Assembly: GCA_963695375.1 (NCBI GenBank)
Contig: OY968767.1
Span: 372,001-436,000 of the forward strand
From: JACCVL01 sp963695375
Lineage (GTDB): Bacteria > Actinomycetota > Actinomycetes > Propionibacteriales > Nocardioidaceae
Direction: 5' to 3'
Length of the DNA stretch: 64,000 bases
The notes beneath the pieces were generated by a model. The model saw only the letters and a program-made list of their open reading frames with translations. It did not search any database and had not been told where the DNA came from. The position numbers were made by a program, and so were the translations under genes. Positions 42,093-50,900 of the stretch are shown here, piece after piece. Positions within the stretch are counted from its first letter, which is position 1; every line of letters starts with the position of its first letter.

Positions 42093-42506
42093 TCAGCCTT
42101 CGGCGCGCTCCTCCGCCGTCAGCGCCCGCAGCACGCAGAATTCGTTGCCGTCCGGATCGGCAAGCACCACCCAGGTCGCGTCGGCGCCCTGACCGACCGA
42201 CACCCGCTCCGCTCCCAGCGCCTCGGCCCTGCGCACTTCGGCGGCCTGGTCCACCGGGCGCAGGTCCAGGTGCAGCCGATTCTTGCCGGCCTTCTCCTCC
42301 GGAACCCGCAGGAAGATGAGGTCCGGGCTGACCCCGTCCTCGGGGCTCCCGGCCGGCGGCTCCAGCACGACCTCGTCCGGGCTGTCGTACGTCCGGCGCC
42401 AGCCGAGCAACCCGGCCCAGAAAGCCGCCAGCGCGTCGGGGTCGGTGGTGTCGACGGCCAGGCACTGGATCCGGATCTGCGGTGCGGTCGAGGGTTCGGC
42501 GCTCAT
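42093..42506 (-). CDS. VOC (glyoxalase-like) family protein
   Basis: This 137-residue protein has two beta-alpha-beta-beta-beta units of the vicinal-oxygen-chelate fold: QCLAVDTTDPDALAAFWAGLLGWR at the start, KNRLHLDLRPVDQAAEVRRAEALGAERVSVGQG in the middle, and WVVLADPDGNEFCVL at the end. The sequence matches the actinobacterial glyoxalase-like subgroup often linked to unknown metal enzymes. It is inserted between eno and mazG. Substrate unknown. Confidence 0.9.
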   Translation of the reverse strand: MSAEPSTAPQIRIQCLAVDTTDPDALAAFWAGLLGWRRTYDSPDEVVLEPPAGSPEDGVSPDLIFLRVPEEKAGKNRLHLDLRPVDQAAEVRRAEALGAERVSVGQGADATWVVLADPDGNEFCVLRALTAEERAEG

Positions 42507-42525
42507 GGCCGCTGACTCTGGCCGC

Positions 42526-43188
42526 TCACGCCGGCGGTGTCGAGCCCGCCTCGGCCTCGGCGACCCGCGCCGCGAGCACGCGGGTGGCGGTCCGCAGCGC
42601 GGCCTCGGGGTCGACGCCGGCCGTCCTCGCCTCGGCCACCAGCTCCAGCAGCCTCGCCCCGAACGTGTCGTCACCCTCGAGCACCGGAGCGACCCCGAGG
42701 CCGGACCGCTCGAGCCGGGCCAGCACCTTGTCCGCCCGCGCCAGCGCCGGCATGGCGCTCGGAATGCCGTCCAGGGCGGAGCGCCGGCCCTTCTCCACCG
42801 CCTTGAGCGCCTCCCAGTTGGACTCCACGTCCGCCGCCCCGGACACGGTGACGTCGGCGAACACGTGCGGATGGCGGCGCACCAGCTTGTCGACGATGCC
42901 GCGAGCCACCTCGTCGATCCCCCACGGGTCGGTTCGGTGCTCCGCCGCGACCCTGGCGTGGAAGACGACCTGAAGCAGCAGGTCGCCGAGCTCCTCGCGC
43001 AGATGGTCGCGGTCACCGGAGTCGAGCGCCTCGAGCACCTCGTACGCCTCCTCGAGGAGGTATCGGGCCAGGCTCTGATGGGTCTGCTCGGCGTCCCAGG
43101 GGCAGCCGCCCGGTGAGCGCAGCCGGTCCATCACGGCGACCAGCTCGAGCAGCGGCCCGCCCGCCTCCGGTCGGCTGTGACGTGTCAT
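42526..43188 (-). CDS. mazG: MazG family nucleoside triphosphate pyrophosphohydrolase
   Basis: MazG hydrolyses (d)NTPs to monophosphates, cleaning damaged nucleotides. The 220-residue protein has LRSPGGCPWDAEQTHQSLARYLLEEAYEVLEAL, containing the EExxE metal-binding helix, and then LREELGDLLLQVVFHARVAAE with the ExxD pair. The C-terminal half is degenerate, as in Rv1021-like proteins. Its place just before the SurA-like lipoprotein and mfd matches the conserved block. Confidence 0.93.
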   Translation of the reverse strand: MTRHSRPEAGGPLLELVAVMDRLRSPGGCPWDAEQTHQSLARYLLEEAYEVLEALDSGDRDHLREELGDLLLQVVFHARVAAEHRTDPWGIDEVARGIVDKLVRRHPHVFADVTVSGAADVESNWEALKAVEKGRRSALDGIPSAMPALARADKVLARLERSGLGVAPVLEGDDTFGARLLELVAEARTAGVDPEAALRTATRVLAARVAEAEAGSTPPA

Positions 43189-43222
43189 CAGTGGCCCGGT
43201 CCGGCTCGGCGGGTTCGGCGGG

Positions 43223-43876
43223 TCAGCCGCAGGTCTGCGTGGCGGGGAGTTCGTCCACCGCGAGGTCGGGGTTCTTCTGGTCGCCGGCGGCGGGCACCGA
43301 CAGCGACCCGCTGCCGCCGATCACCTGGCCGCCCGTCATCTCGCCGAAGCGGGGGTCGAGCTGGATGTCCGCCTCGTCGGCCATCTCCGCCAGCTGCTGC
43401 TGGCCGGCGGTGACCGCCGCCGACGGGTCGGCGGGCGCATCCTCGGCCTGCGCGCCGATCGCCTGGGTCGTCGCCTGCAGCCGACCGAACACCTCGATGT
43501 AGTCGCGCAGCGCGTCCTCGTCCTCGGCGGACAGCTCGGCGAACAGCTCGTCGTACTGGCTGAGGTCCTGGCTGTACGCGGACTCCGGCACGTCGAGGTC
43601 GAGCTCCTCGACCGCGTCCGCCGCGAGCCGCTCGTTGATCAGCGTGCCCAGCACCCGGTTCCGGTACTCCGCCATGCTGCGCACCGTCGGCTCGGCGTCC
43701 TGGAGCTCGGCGGAGACGACGTCTGCCGCGCAGAACGCCTGAGCCATCGAGTCCACCCGGTCCAGCGGGATCGCCTCACCGTCCACGGTGGCGGCGGCAC
43801 CCGGCCGCACCTGGCCGCAGCCGGCCAGGGCCAGGACGGCCACCACTGCGGCGAGACCGCGGGTGCTGCGACGCAT
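43223..43876 (-). CDS. SurA-N-like lipoprotein
   Basis: This 217-residue exported lipoprotein has a signal peptide ending LALAGC with C20 as lipidation site. The mature part, VDGEAIPLDRVDSMAQAFCAADV, resembles the N-terminal chaperone part of SurA/PrsA proteins, with NRVLGTLINERLAADAVEELDL as the typical helix. There is no parvulin domain. A strong GGAGGAGGAG ribosome site precedes the ATG at 43876. In actinobacteria a lipoprotein is usual between mfd and mazG/eno. A role in folding exported proteins is inferred. Confidence 0.86.
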   Translation of the reverse strand: MRRSTRGLAAVVAVLALAGCGQVRPGAAATVDGEAIPLDRVDSMAQAFCAADVVSAELQDAEPTVRSMAEYRNRVLGTLINERLAADAVEELDLDVPESAYSQDLSQYDELFAELSAEDEDALRDYIEVFGRLQATTQAIGAQAEDAPADPSAAVTAGQQQLAEMADEADIQLDPRFGEMTGGQVIGGSGSLSVPAAGDQKNPDLAVDELPATQTCG

Positions 43877-43902
43877 GCGTCTCCTCCTCCTGCCGCTGCC
43901 GG

Positions 43903-46900
43903 CTACGCCGGAGGCGGCCCGACCGGCCCCGGCCGGTCGATGACCTCGTCGATGACACCGCGGCACCACTGCAGCAGCGGCTCGTCGGTGACCAGGGTCC
44001 CGCCAACCGGCGCCGTCCGGGGGCGCGGCACCAAGATCGTACGGGTGTGCGGCTTCACCGTGCTGCGCGGGTACAGCCGCTGCAGCCGCAGCGTCGCCGA
44101 CTCCGGCAGGTCGACGGGGCCGAAGCGCACGTTCGGACCGGCCGCGGTCACCTCGGTGAGCCCGGCAGCGCGGACCCGGGCTCGGAGCCGGGCCACCGAC
44201 AGCAGCGTGCCGACCGGGTCCGGCGGCTCTCCGTAGCGATCCACCAGCTCGGCCCTGACCTCCTCGACCTCCGGCTCCGCGCGCACCGCCGCGAGCCGCT
44301 TGTAGACCTCGAGCCGCAGCCGCTCACTGGGCACGTAGTCGTGCGGCAGGTGCGCGTCCACCGGCAGCTCGATGCTGACGTCCGGCTCCGGCTCGTGCCC
44401 GTCGCCGCGGAACTCGGCGACGGCCTCGCCGACCAGCCGGACGTAGAGGTCGAACCCGACGTCGGCGATGTGACCGGACTGCTCACCGCCGAGCAGGTTG
44501 CCGGCGCCGCGGATCTCGAGGTCCTTCATCGCCACCGCCATGCCGCCGCCCAGCTCCGAGTGCTGCGCGATCGTCGCCAGCCGGTCGTGCGCGGTCTCGG
44601 TGAGCGGCTTGTCCGGGGGGTAGAGGAAGTAGGCGTAGGCGCGCTCGCGCCCCCGGCCCACCCGGCCGCGCAGCTGATGCAGCTGGGACAGGCCGAGCAG
44701 GTCGGCCCGCTCGACCACCAGGGTGTTGGCGTTGGACACGTCCAGGCCGGACTCGACGATGGTGGTGCAGACCAGCACGTCGAACCGCTTCTCCCAGAAG
44801 TCGATCATCACCTGCTCGAGTTGGTGCTCGCCCATCTGGCCGTGTGCGGTGGCGATGCGCGCCTCCGGCACCAGACGCTTGATCCGCTCGGCGGCCCGCT
44901 CCATCGACTGCACCCGGTTGTGGATGTAGAAGACCTGACCCTCGCGCAACAGCTCCCGGCGGACCGCCGCGGTCACCTGGCCGTCGTCGTAGCCGCCGAC
45001 GAAGCTGAGGACCGGATGCCGCTCCTCCGGCGGCGTGGTGATGGTCGACATCTCCCGGATCCCGGTGATGGCCATCTCCAGCGTGCGGGGGATCGGCGTC
45101 GCCGACATCGACAGCACGTCGACCGCGGCCCGCAGGTGCTTGAGGGCCTCCTTGTGCTCGACGCCGAAGCGCTGCTCCTCGTCGACCACCACCAGCCCGA
45201 GGTTCTTGACGCGCACCTCCGGTGACAGCAGCCGGTGGGTGCCGATCACCATGTCGATGCTGCCGTCCGCCAGCCCGGCGAGCACCTGCGCGGCCTCGGC
45301 GTCGGACTGGAACCGGCTCAGAGCCCGCAGCGTCACGGGGAACTGCGCGAACCGCTCGGTGAACGTCTCGGTGTGCTGCTGCACCAACAGCGTGGTCGGC
45401 ACCAGGACGGCCACCTGCCGGCCGTCCTGGACGGCCTTGAACGCGGCCCGGACGGCGATCTCGGTCTTGCCGTAGCCCACGTCACCGCAGACCAGCCGGT
45501 CCATCGGCACCGTGCGCTCCATGTCGGCCTTCACCTCGTCGATCGTCGAGGCCTGGTCCGGCGTCTCGACGTAGGGGAAGGCCTCCTCCAGCTCGCGCTG
45601 CCACGGCGTGTCCGGGGCGAAGGCGTGACCGCGGGTCGCCTGGCGAGCGGCGTACAGCTGGATCAGCTCGGCGGCGATCTGGCGCACCGCCCGGCGGGCC
45701 TTGCTCTTGCGGCGGGTCCAGTCCCCTCCGCCCAGCTTGTCCAGCGGCGGCTGCTCGCCGCCGACGTAGCGGGTCACCAGGTCGAGCTGGTCGGTCGGCA
45801 CGAACAGCCGGTCACCGGGGTGGCCACGCTTCGACGGTGCGTAGCCGATGACGAGGTACTCCCGGGTGGCCCCCTGAACCGTGCGCTGCACCATCTGCTC
45901 GTAGCGGCCGACGCCGTGCTGCTCGTGGACGACGACGTCGCCGACCGCGAGCTGCAGCGGGTCGACCTGGCGGCGGCGACGACTGGGCAGCCGGCGCTGG
46001 TCGCGGCCGGTCGAGCGCTGGCCGACCAGGTCGTCGTGGGTGAGCACGACGATGCGTTGCGGGTCGCAGACCAGCCCGTGCCCGAGACAGCCGGTGACGA
46101 CGTGCACCAGGCGCGGCTCCGGGTCGGGGGGCAGCTGGTCCTCCAGCCGGGCGGCAACGTCGTGCTCGGCCATCAGCTCGACCGTGCGGGTGGCTTGTCC
46201 GATCCCGGGAGTGATCACGACGACCCGGTGACCGGACCCCAGCCACCTCCGCACGTCCTCGACCGCCCGCTCGGTGTCCCCGCGGTACGTCGGCGCGGCG
46301 ACCATGTCGACGCGCGTGCCCGAGACGCCGTCCGTGCCGGCACCGTCCGGGGCCTCGGAGACATCGGTTGCGGCACCGTCCAGCTCGTCCAGGCCGAACG
46401 GGGAGGTGCTCCACCAGGTCACGCCGTGACCGAGGGCACCGGCGCGTACATCGGCGAGCGACCGGTAGGCACTGGCGCCCAGGTCGACCGGCGCCTCACC
46501 ACCGCTGGCGGCGGCCGCCCAGGAAGCCTGCAGGAACTCCTGGCTGGTCGCGACCAGGTCGTGCGCCCGGGCGCGGACTCGCTCCGGGTCGCACACCACG
46601 ACATGCGCGGGAGCGGGGAGCAGGTCGGTCAGCAGCTCCATGTCGTCGACGAGCACCGGCGTCAGCGACTCCATCCCCTCGACGGCGTGCCCGTCGGCGA
46701 GGCGGGTGAGCATCTCGGCCAGCGACGGATGCTGCTCGGCGAGCGCGGCCGCCCGCTGCCGCACCGCGGCGGTGAGCAGCAGCTCGCGACACGGCGGCGC
46801 CCAGAGCTCGGGCACCGGCTCGAGCGAGCGTTGGTCGGCGACGGCGAAGCTGCGCAGCTCCTCGACCGTGTCACCCCAGAACTCCACCCGGACCGGGTGC

Positions 46901-47499
46901 TCCTCGGTCGGCGGGAACACGTCCACGATCCCGCCGCGGACCGCGAACTCGCCGCGCCGCTCGACCAGGTCGACCCGGTGGTACGCCGCGCCGGCAAGGC
47001 CCCGGACGAACCCGTCCAGGTCGACCTCGTCACCGACGCTGACGCGGACCGGCTCGAGGTCGCCGAGCCCGCGGACCTGAGGCTGCAGCACCGAACGGAC
47101 CGGGGCGACGAGCACCCGGACCGGTCCGACCGGACCCGGTTCCGGCGCCGGGTGCCGGAGCCGGCGCAACACGGCGAGCCGCCGGCCGACGGTGTCCGAG
47201 CGAGGCGACAGCCGCTCGTGCGGCAGGGTCTCCCACGGCGGGTACAGGGCGACGGTCCGCGGGTCGACCAGGTCGCCCAGCCCCTCGACAAGATCCTCCG
47301 CCTCCCGCTGGGTGGCGGTGACGGCGAGCACGGTGCCGCCGACGCGGGCGGCCAACCCCGCGACCAGGAAGGGCCGCAGCGCGGGGGGGCCGGTCAGGTC
47401 GCGGACCAGCCCGTCCGCCGGGGGCGCGCTGGCCTCGGCCAGCGACCGGGCCAGCGCGGGCTCGCCGGTGACGAGAGTGGCCAGTCCGGACAGGCGCAT
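43903..47499 (-). CDS. mfd: Transcription-repair coupling factor
   Basis: Mfd is the ATP-dependent translocase that removes stalled RNA polymerase and recruits UvrA. The 1198-residue protein shows the UvrB-like N-terminus (GTVLAVTATQREAEDLVEGL; LYPPWETLPHERLSPRSD). The RNA-polymerase-interacting domain follows (VGDVVVHEQHGVGRYEQMVQ). Then come helicase motifs I (CGDVGYGKTEIAVRAAF), II (VVDEEQRFGVEHKE), III (LSMSATPIPRTLEMA) and VI (QLRGRVGRGRERAYAYF). The C-terminal TRCF domain covers about the last 120 residues. The start is the ATG at 47499; upstream in-frame codons add an Arg-rich stretch. Confidence 0.97.
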   Translation of the reverse strand: MRLSGLATLVTGEPALARSLAEASAPPADGLVRDLTGPPALRPFLVAGLAARVGGTVLAVTATQREAEDLVEGLGDLVDPRTVALYPPWETLPHERLSPRSDTVGRRLAVLRRLRHPAPEPGPVGPVRVLVAPVRSVLQPQVRGLGDLEPVRVSVGDEVDLDGFVRGLAGAAYHRVDLVERRGEFAVRGGIVDVFPPTEEHPVRVEFWGDTVEELRSFAVADQRSLEPVPELWAPPCRELLLTAAVRQRAAALAEQHPSLAEMLTRLADGHAVEGMESLTPVLVDDMELLTDLLPAPAHVVVCDPERVRARAHDLVATSQEFLQASWAAAASGGEAPVDLGASAYRSLADVRAGALGHGVTWWSTSPFGLDELDGAATDVSEAPDGAGTDGVSGTRVDMVAAPTYRGDTERAVEDVRRWLGSGHRVVVITPGIGQATRTVELMAEHDVAARLEDQLPPDPEPRLVHVVTGCLGHGLVCDPQRIVVLTHDDLVGQRSTGRDQRRLPSRRRRQVDPLQLAVGDVVVHEQHGVGRYEQMVQRTVQGATREYLVIGYAPSKRGHPGDRLFVPTDQLDLVTRYVGGEQPPLDKLGGGDWTRRKSKARRAVRQIAAELIQLYAARQATRGHAFAPDTPWQRELEEAFPYVETPDQASTIDEVKADMERTVPMDRLVCGDVGYGKTEIAVRAAFKAVQDGRQVAVLVPTTLLVQQHTETFTERFAQFPVTLRALSRFQSDAEAAQVLAGLADGSIDMVIGTHRLLSPEVRVKNLGLVVVDEEQRFGVEHKEALKHLRAAVDVLSMSATPIPRTLEMAITGIREMSTITTPPEERHPVLSFVGGYDDGQVTAAVRRELLREGQVFYIHNRVQSMERAAERIKRLVPEARIATAHGQMGEHQLEQVMIDFWEKRFDVLVCTTIVESGLDVSNANTLVVERADLLGLSQLHQLRGRVGRGRERAYAYFLYPPDKPLTETAHDRLATIAQHSELGGGMAVAMKDLEIRGAGNLLGGEQSGHIADVGFDLYVRLVGEAVAEFRGDGHEPEPDVSIELPVDAHLPHDYVPSERLRLEVYKRLAAVRAEPEVEEVRAELVDRYGEPPDPVGTLLSVARLRARVRAAGLTEVTAAGPNVRFGPVDLPESATLRLQRLYPRSTVKPHTRTILVPRPRTAPVGGTLVTDEPLLQWCRGVIDEVIDRPGPVGPPPA

Positions 47500-47609
47500 G
47501 GCGACGCGGTCTCTCCTCGGTTCGGGCACCGGAACGAGCCCCACTCCACGAGCACGAGAGGGGCGCCGTCCCAATGTACGGGGCGGTCGCCCAGCCGTTC
47601 GCGGGCCGG

Positions 47610-49811
47610 CTACGCGCCCGGCGCGAGCAGCACGGTCAGCATCATCGCCGCGCTGCTCGCCGAGCTGGCCGTGGCGGTCAGGCTCCCGGCCGTCCCGGCC
47701 GGCGCCGGTGCGACCACGTCGGCTGCGACGGCGGACGTGTGCCCGGTGCCCGTCCCGAACGACTGCGTGCGCCGGATCACCTCGGCCGGCAGGGCCCAGC
47801 TCGCCGTCGTACCCGACCGGTCCGCCCAGTAGGACGCCACACCGGCGCCGGTCGATCCCAGCGCGATCGACGGAGTGGTGTGGGCGGCACGGCGAACGGT
47901 CTCACCGGCCATCGCCCAGGCTCCGATCGGACCGGACGGAGCGGTCCCGTCGTATGCCAGCACGGTGGCCGTCGCCGTGGCCGCCAGACTGAGCGTCAGC
48001 GGCACCGTGCTGCCGGCGCTGCCGGCGGTCGCGACCCGCTGCAGGACGAAGGTCTCGATCCCGGTCCCCGGGGTGGCCTGCGTGTCGACCAGCTGCCACC
48101 CGGCGGGGACCGCGAGGTCCCGGCTGGGGTTGTTCGTGCTGAGGACCGCGATCAGGCCGTCCCCGGCACGTACCGCGGCGGGGATCGTGACGGTGTGCTG
48201 CCGGGCCTTCCCGGTCGTCGAGACCGCCGCCCGGAACGTCACCCCGGCCTGATCTCCGGTCGTCACGTAGGCGCGCCGCTGGTCGGTCTGCCCGTCGGTG
48301 TCGGTGACGGTCAGCGTGACCGGATGCACCCCCGGCTCGCTGAAGGTGTGGCTGGGCGTTGCGCCGGTGTCGGACCCGCCGGAGCCGAAGTCCCAGGCGT
48401 AGCTCAGCGGTCCCTCGCGGTCGGTGGACGCGGAACCGTCGAAGTCACAGGTCCCGCCCGTGCACGTGGCGTCCCAGGACGCGTGCGGCACCGCCCCCTG
48501 GATGGCGAAGGTCCGCACCACCTCGCCCGGCGTGCACCCCGCCGTCGCGCCGGAGCCGTGCGGTCCGCAGACGACCGACAAGGTGAGGGAGTCCGGGCTG
48601 ACGTCCACCGCCGCATAGCCGTTGTGGCGCAGCACGAACTGCGAGGCCGCGAGCGGGGTCGGCACCTTGTCGAGCCCTTCACCGCCCGCACCGGCCGTGA
48701 CGTGGGTGACGCCGTGCTGCGGCAGGAAGACCTCATTGGTGTGCACGTGCCCGACCAGGTGCAGGACGTACTTCGGGAACTCGTCACCGAGCGCGTCGAT
48801 CGCCGTGGTGTAGGCCGGGGTGGTCCGACCGGCGCTCGAGTAGGACGGCCGGTGGGACGCCGTCACGACGTACCGGATCCCAGGGTCCAGCTCGGCCGAC
48901 GCCATGATCGCCCTGGCCTGCTGCTGCCACTCCTCGACCGCACCGGTGAACGGCTCCGGCCCGATCACGTAGCGCACCGGGCCGGCGTCGAACCAGTACC
49001 AGTCCTCGCCCTGGCAGGGGTTGACCCCGCCCTGGAGCGGGCAGCCGGGCGGTGAGTCGGTGTCCGGCTGGTTGGAGGACAGCGTCTGGGGGTTGGGGAG
49101 GAGGAACCGGCCCTTGTAGTTGGCCAGGTTGTCGTTCACCGCACACGGCTGGGAGAAGCGGGTGACCTTGCCGTACTCGTGGTTGCCCCACACCGGCATG
49201 TAGGCGGTGTCGAAGCTCCACGCCTGCGCGTCGATGAAATGCTGGTCGACCGCTGCCTGGCAGTGGTAGTTGGCGTAGGTGAGGTCACCCAGGGCGAGCA
49301 CGAAGGCCGCCTGCTCGGAGCCGATCTGCTGCATCAGCTCGCCGACCGGCGGGTTGGTCACGGACTCGCTGATGTCACCGACGGCCACGAACCGGTAGCT
49401 GTCCCCCGGGCCGGTGGCGAAGGTGTGGTCCGGCCCGCCGCCGATGGAGTAGTGGTAGACGGTGTCCTCGGCGAGTCCGGTGATCTCGACCTCACGGAAC
49501 GGCCCGGCCGAGGACCAGGGCATCGGGCTCGGTGCGCCCGCGGTCGCCGTCGAGCCGTAGTCCGCGGTCAGGCCGTAGCGGACGTCGGTCGCCGCACCGC
49601 GCCAGTCCAGCGCGACCGAGGTCGGCCCGGTGTAGGTCCAGTGCACCTCGTCCACCACCTCCTCGCCGAGCGTGGCGGGCCCGGAGCTGGAGCCGGCGGA
49701 CGGCTGGGCGAAGCTGCCGGGCTGGCCGAGCAGGGCTGCACCGAGGGCGACCGCCAGCACCAGAGCCACCGTCCCGGCGCGAGCGGGGGCGGACCCGGGT
49801 GCAGCGGACAT
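47610..49811 (-). CDS. Secreted metallophosphoesterase with PKD domain
   Basis: This 733-residue exported protein has a signal peptide (VALVLAVALGAALLGQPGSFAQ) and an N-terminal fibronectin-like purple-acid-phosphatase domain (VALDWRGAATDVRYGLT). The calcineurin-like catalytic part shows VAVGDIS, LALGDLTYANYHC, MPVWGNHEYG, VVTASHRPSY and LHLVGHVHTNE. A PKD domain (SYAWDFGSGGSDTGATPSHTFSEPGVHPVTLTVTD) and a beta-sandwich end follow. GGAGG lies 8 bp before the ATG at 49811. The frame stays open far upstream, but that part is antisense to the Wzz/CpsD gene and is not coding. The start lies 131 bp downstream of the cysQ stop. Confidence 0.9.
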   Translation of the reverse strand: MSAAPGSAPARAGTVALVLAVALGAALLGQPGSFAQPSAGSSSGPATLGEEVVDEVHWTYTGPTSVALDWRGAATDVRYGLTADYGSTATAGAPSPMPWSSAGPFREVEITGLAEDTVYHYSIGGGPDHTFATGPGDSYRFVAVGDISESVTNPPVGELMQQIGSEQAAFVLALGDLTYANYHCQAAVDQHFIDAQAWSFDTAYMPVWGNHEYGKVTRFSQPCAVNDNLANYKGRFLLPNPQTLSSNQPDTDSPPGCPLQGGVNPCQGEDWYWFDAGPVRYVIGPEPFTGAVEEWQQQARAIMASAELDPGIRYVVTASHRPSYSSAGRTTPAYTTAIDALGDEFPKYVLHLVGHVHTNEVFLPQHGVTHVTAGAGGEGLDKVPTPLAASQFVLRHNGYAAVDVSPDSLTLSVVCGPHGSGATAGCTPGEVVRTFAIQGAVPHASWDATCTGGTCDFDGSASTDREGPLSYAWDFGSGGSDTGATPSHTFSEPGVHPVTLTVTDTDGQTDQRRAYVTTGDQAGVTFRAAVSTTGKARQHTVTIPAAVRAGDGLIAVLSTNNPSRDLAVPAGWQLVDTQATPGTGIETFVLQRVATAGSAGSTVPLTLSLAATATATVLAYDGTAPSGPIGAWAMAGETVRRAAHTTPSIALGSTGAGVASYWADRSGTTASWALPAEVIRRTQSFGTGTGHTSAVAADVVAPAPAGTAGSLTATASSASSAAMMLTVLLAPGA

Positions 49812-49942
49812 GCGGGTGACCTCCAGAAGGGGGAACCGTCCCGTGAAGACTAGGTGCCGATGTCCGTTTCGTCCGGGAAACGGCTCCGGTCGGGACCACA
49901 GCGGCAGGTGGGTGGCGAGGGACGGGTGAGACGGGCCGCAGC

Positions 49943-50743
49943 TCAGCCGGTGGTCGTCCGGACGTAGTCGACGATCGCCTCGGCCAGCTCGGGGCGGCAG
50001 ACGACGAGGTCCGGCAGCAGCGGGTCCGGCCGGTTGTAGACCAGCGCGCTGCCGTCCACTCGGCTGGTGTGCAGACCGGCGGCACGGGCCACCGCGACCG
50101 GGGCCGCCGAGTCCCACTCGTACTGACCACCGGCGTGGACGTAGGCGTCGGTGACATCTCGCACGACCGAGATGACCTTGGCCCCGGCGGATCCCATCGG
50201 GACCAGGTCGGCGCCCAGGTGCTCGGCCAGCCCCTCGACGAAGGCGGGGGGTCGGGTGCGGCTGACGGCGATTCGCGGCCGCAGCGCCGTCCGGGGTGGG
50301 ACCGGCGCCGGGTGCCCGGTGTCGAACGTGCTGGACAGCCCCGGCTGCGCGACCGCCCCGGCCACCAGGTCGCCTCCGCTGCCGTCGGCGGCCCACAGGG
50401 CCACGTGCACCGCCCAGTCGTCCCGCGGTGGCTCGGAGAACTCGCGGGTCCCGTCCAGCGGGTCGACGATCCAGACCCGGGAGGCCGTCAGCCGGGCGTC
50501 GTCGTCGAGGCCCTCCTCGGACAGCACAGCGTCGCCTGGACGATGCTCGGCCAGCAGGTGCATCAGCAGCTCGTGGCTGATCCGGTCGCCGGCGTCCTTG
50601 AGCTCGCGTCCCTGGAGCCCCTCCGTACGCACCTGCTCGAGCCGCGCCCCGGCGACCGTGGCGAGCCACGCCGCCAGCGCGTGGTCGTCGGTCGGGGCGT
50701 CGGCCGGTGGCTCCGGGACGGGCGCGGCGGGGGTCTGCGTCAT
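49943..50743 (-). CDS. cysQ: 3'(2'),5'-bisphosphate nucleotidase CysQ
   Basis: CysQ is a magnesium phosphatase of the inositol-monophosphatase fold that converts PAP (3'-phosphoadenosine 5'-phosphate) to AMP and can also act on PAPS. The 266-residue protein has ISHELLMHLLAEHRPGDAVLSEEGLDD, WIVDPLDGTREFSE (the DPLDGT metal motif) and GGQYEWDSAAPVAVARAAG. It is divergent from the polysaccharide co-polymerase gene and near four sulfotransferase-type genes. PAP is the inhibitory by-product of PAPS-dependent sulfotransferases, so this position fits a supporting role in sulfation. Confidence 0.92.
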   Translation of the reverse strand: MTQTPAAPVPEPPADAPTDDHALAAWLATVAGARLEQVRTEGLQGRELKDAGDRISHELLMHLLAEHRPGDAVLSEEGLDDDARLTASRVWIVDPLDGTREFSEPPRDDWAVHVALWAADGSGGDLVAGAVAQPGLSSTFDTGHPAPVPPRTALRPRIAVSRTRPPAFVEGLAEHLGADLVPMGSAGAKVISVVRDVTDAYVHAGGQYEWDSAAPVAVARAAGLHTSRVDGSALVYNRPDPLLPDLVVCRPELAEAIVDYVRTTTG

Positions 50744-50900
50744 GTGCCGTAGGCTCCCCCAGGCCGCAGTCGTGGCGCAAACCGGTCCCGGTGGATGCGG
50801 TTCGTCGGTTCGTCCACCCGTCATTGGGTATCCTGCACGATGCCGGGCCTGTCCGCGGGCGCCCCGACCGGACGATCGCGAACAGTGACATGGAGGGTCC

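Noticed and set aside
45235..47832. Long plus-strand open frame of 865 codons
   Set aside because: It lies antisense to mfd and has no family motif.
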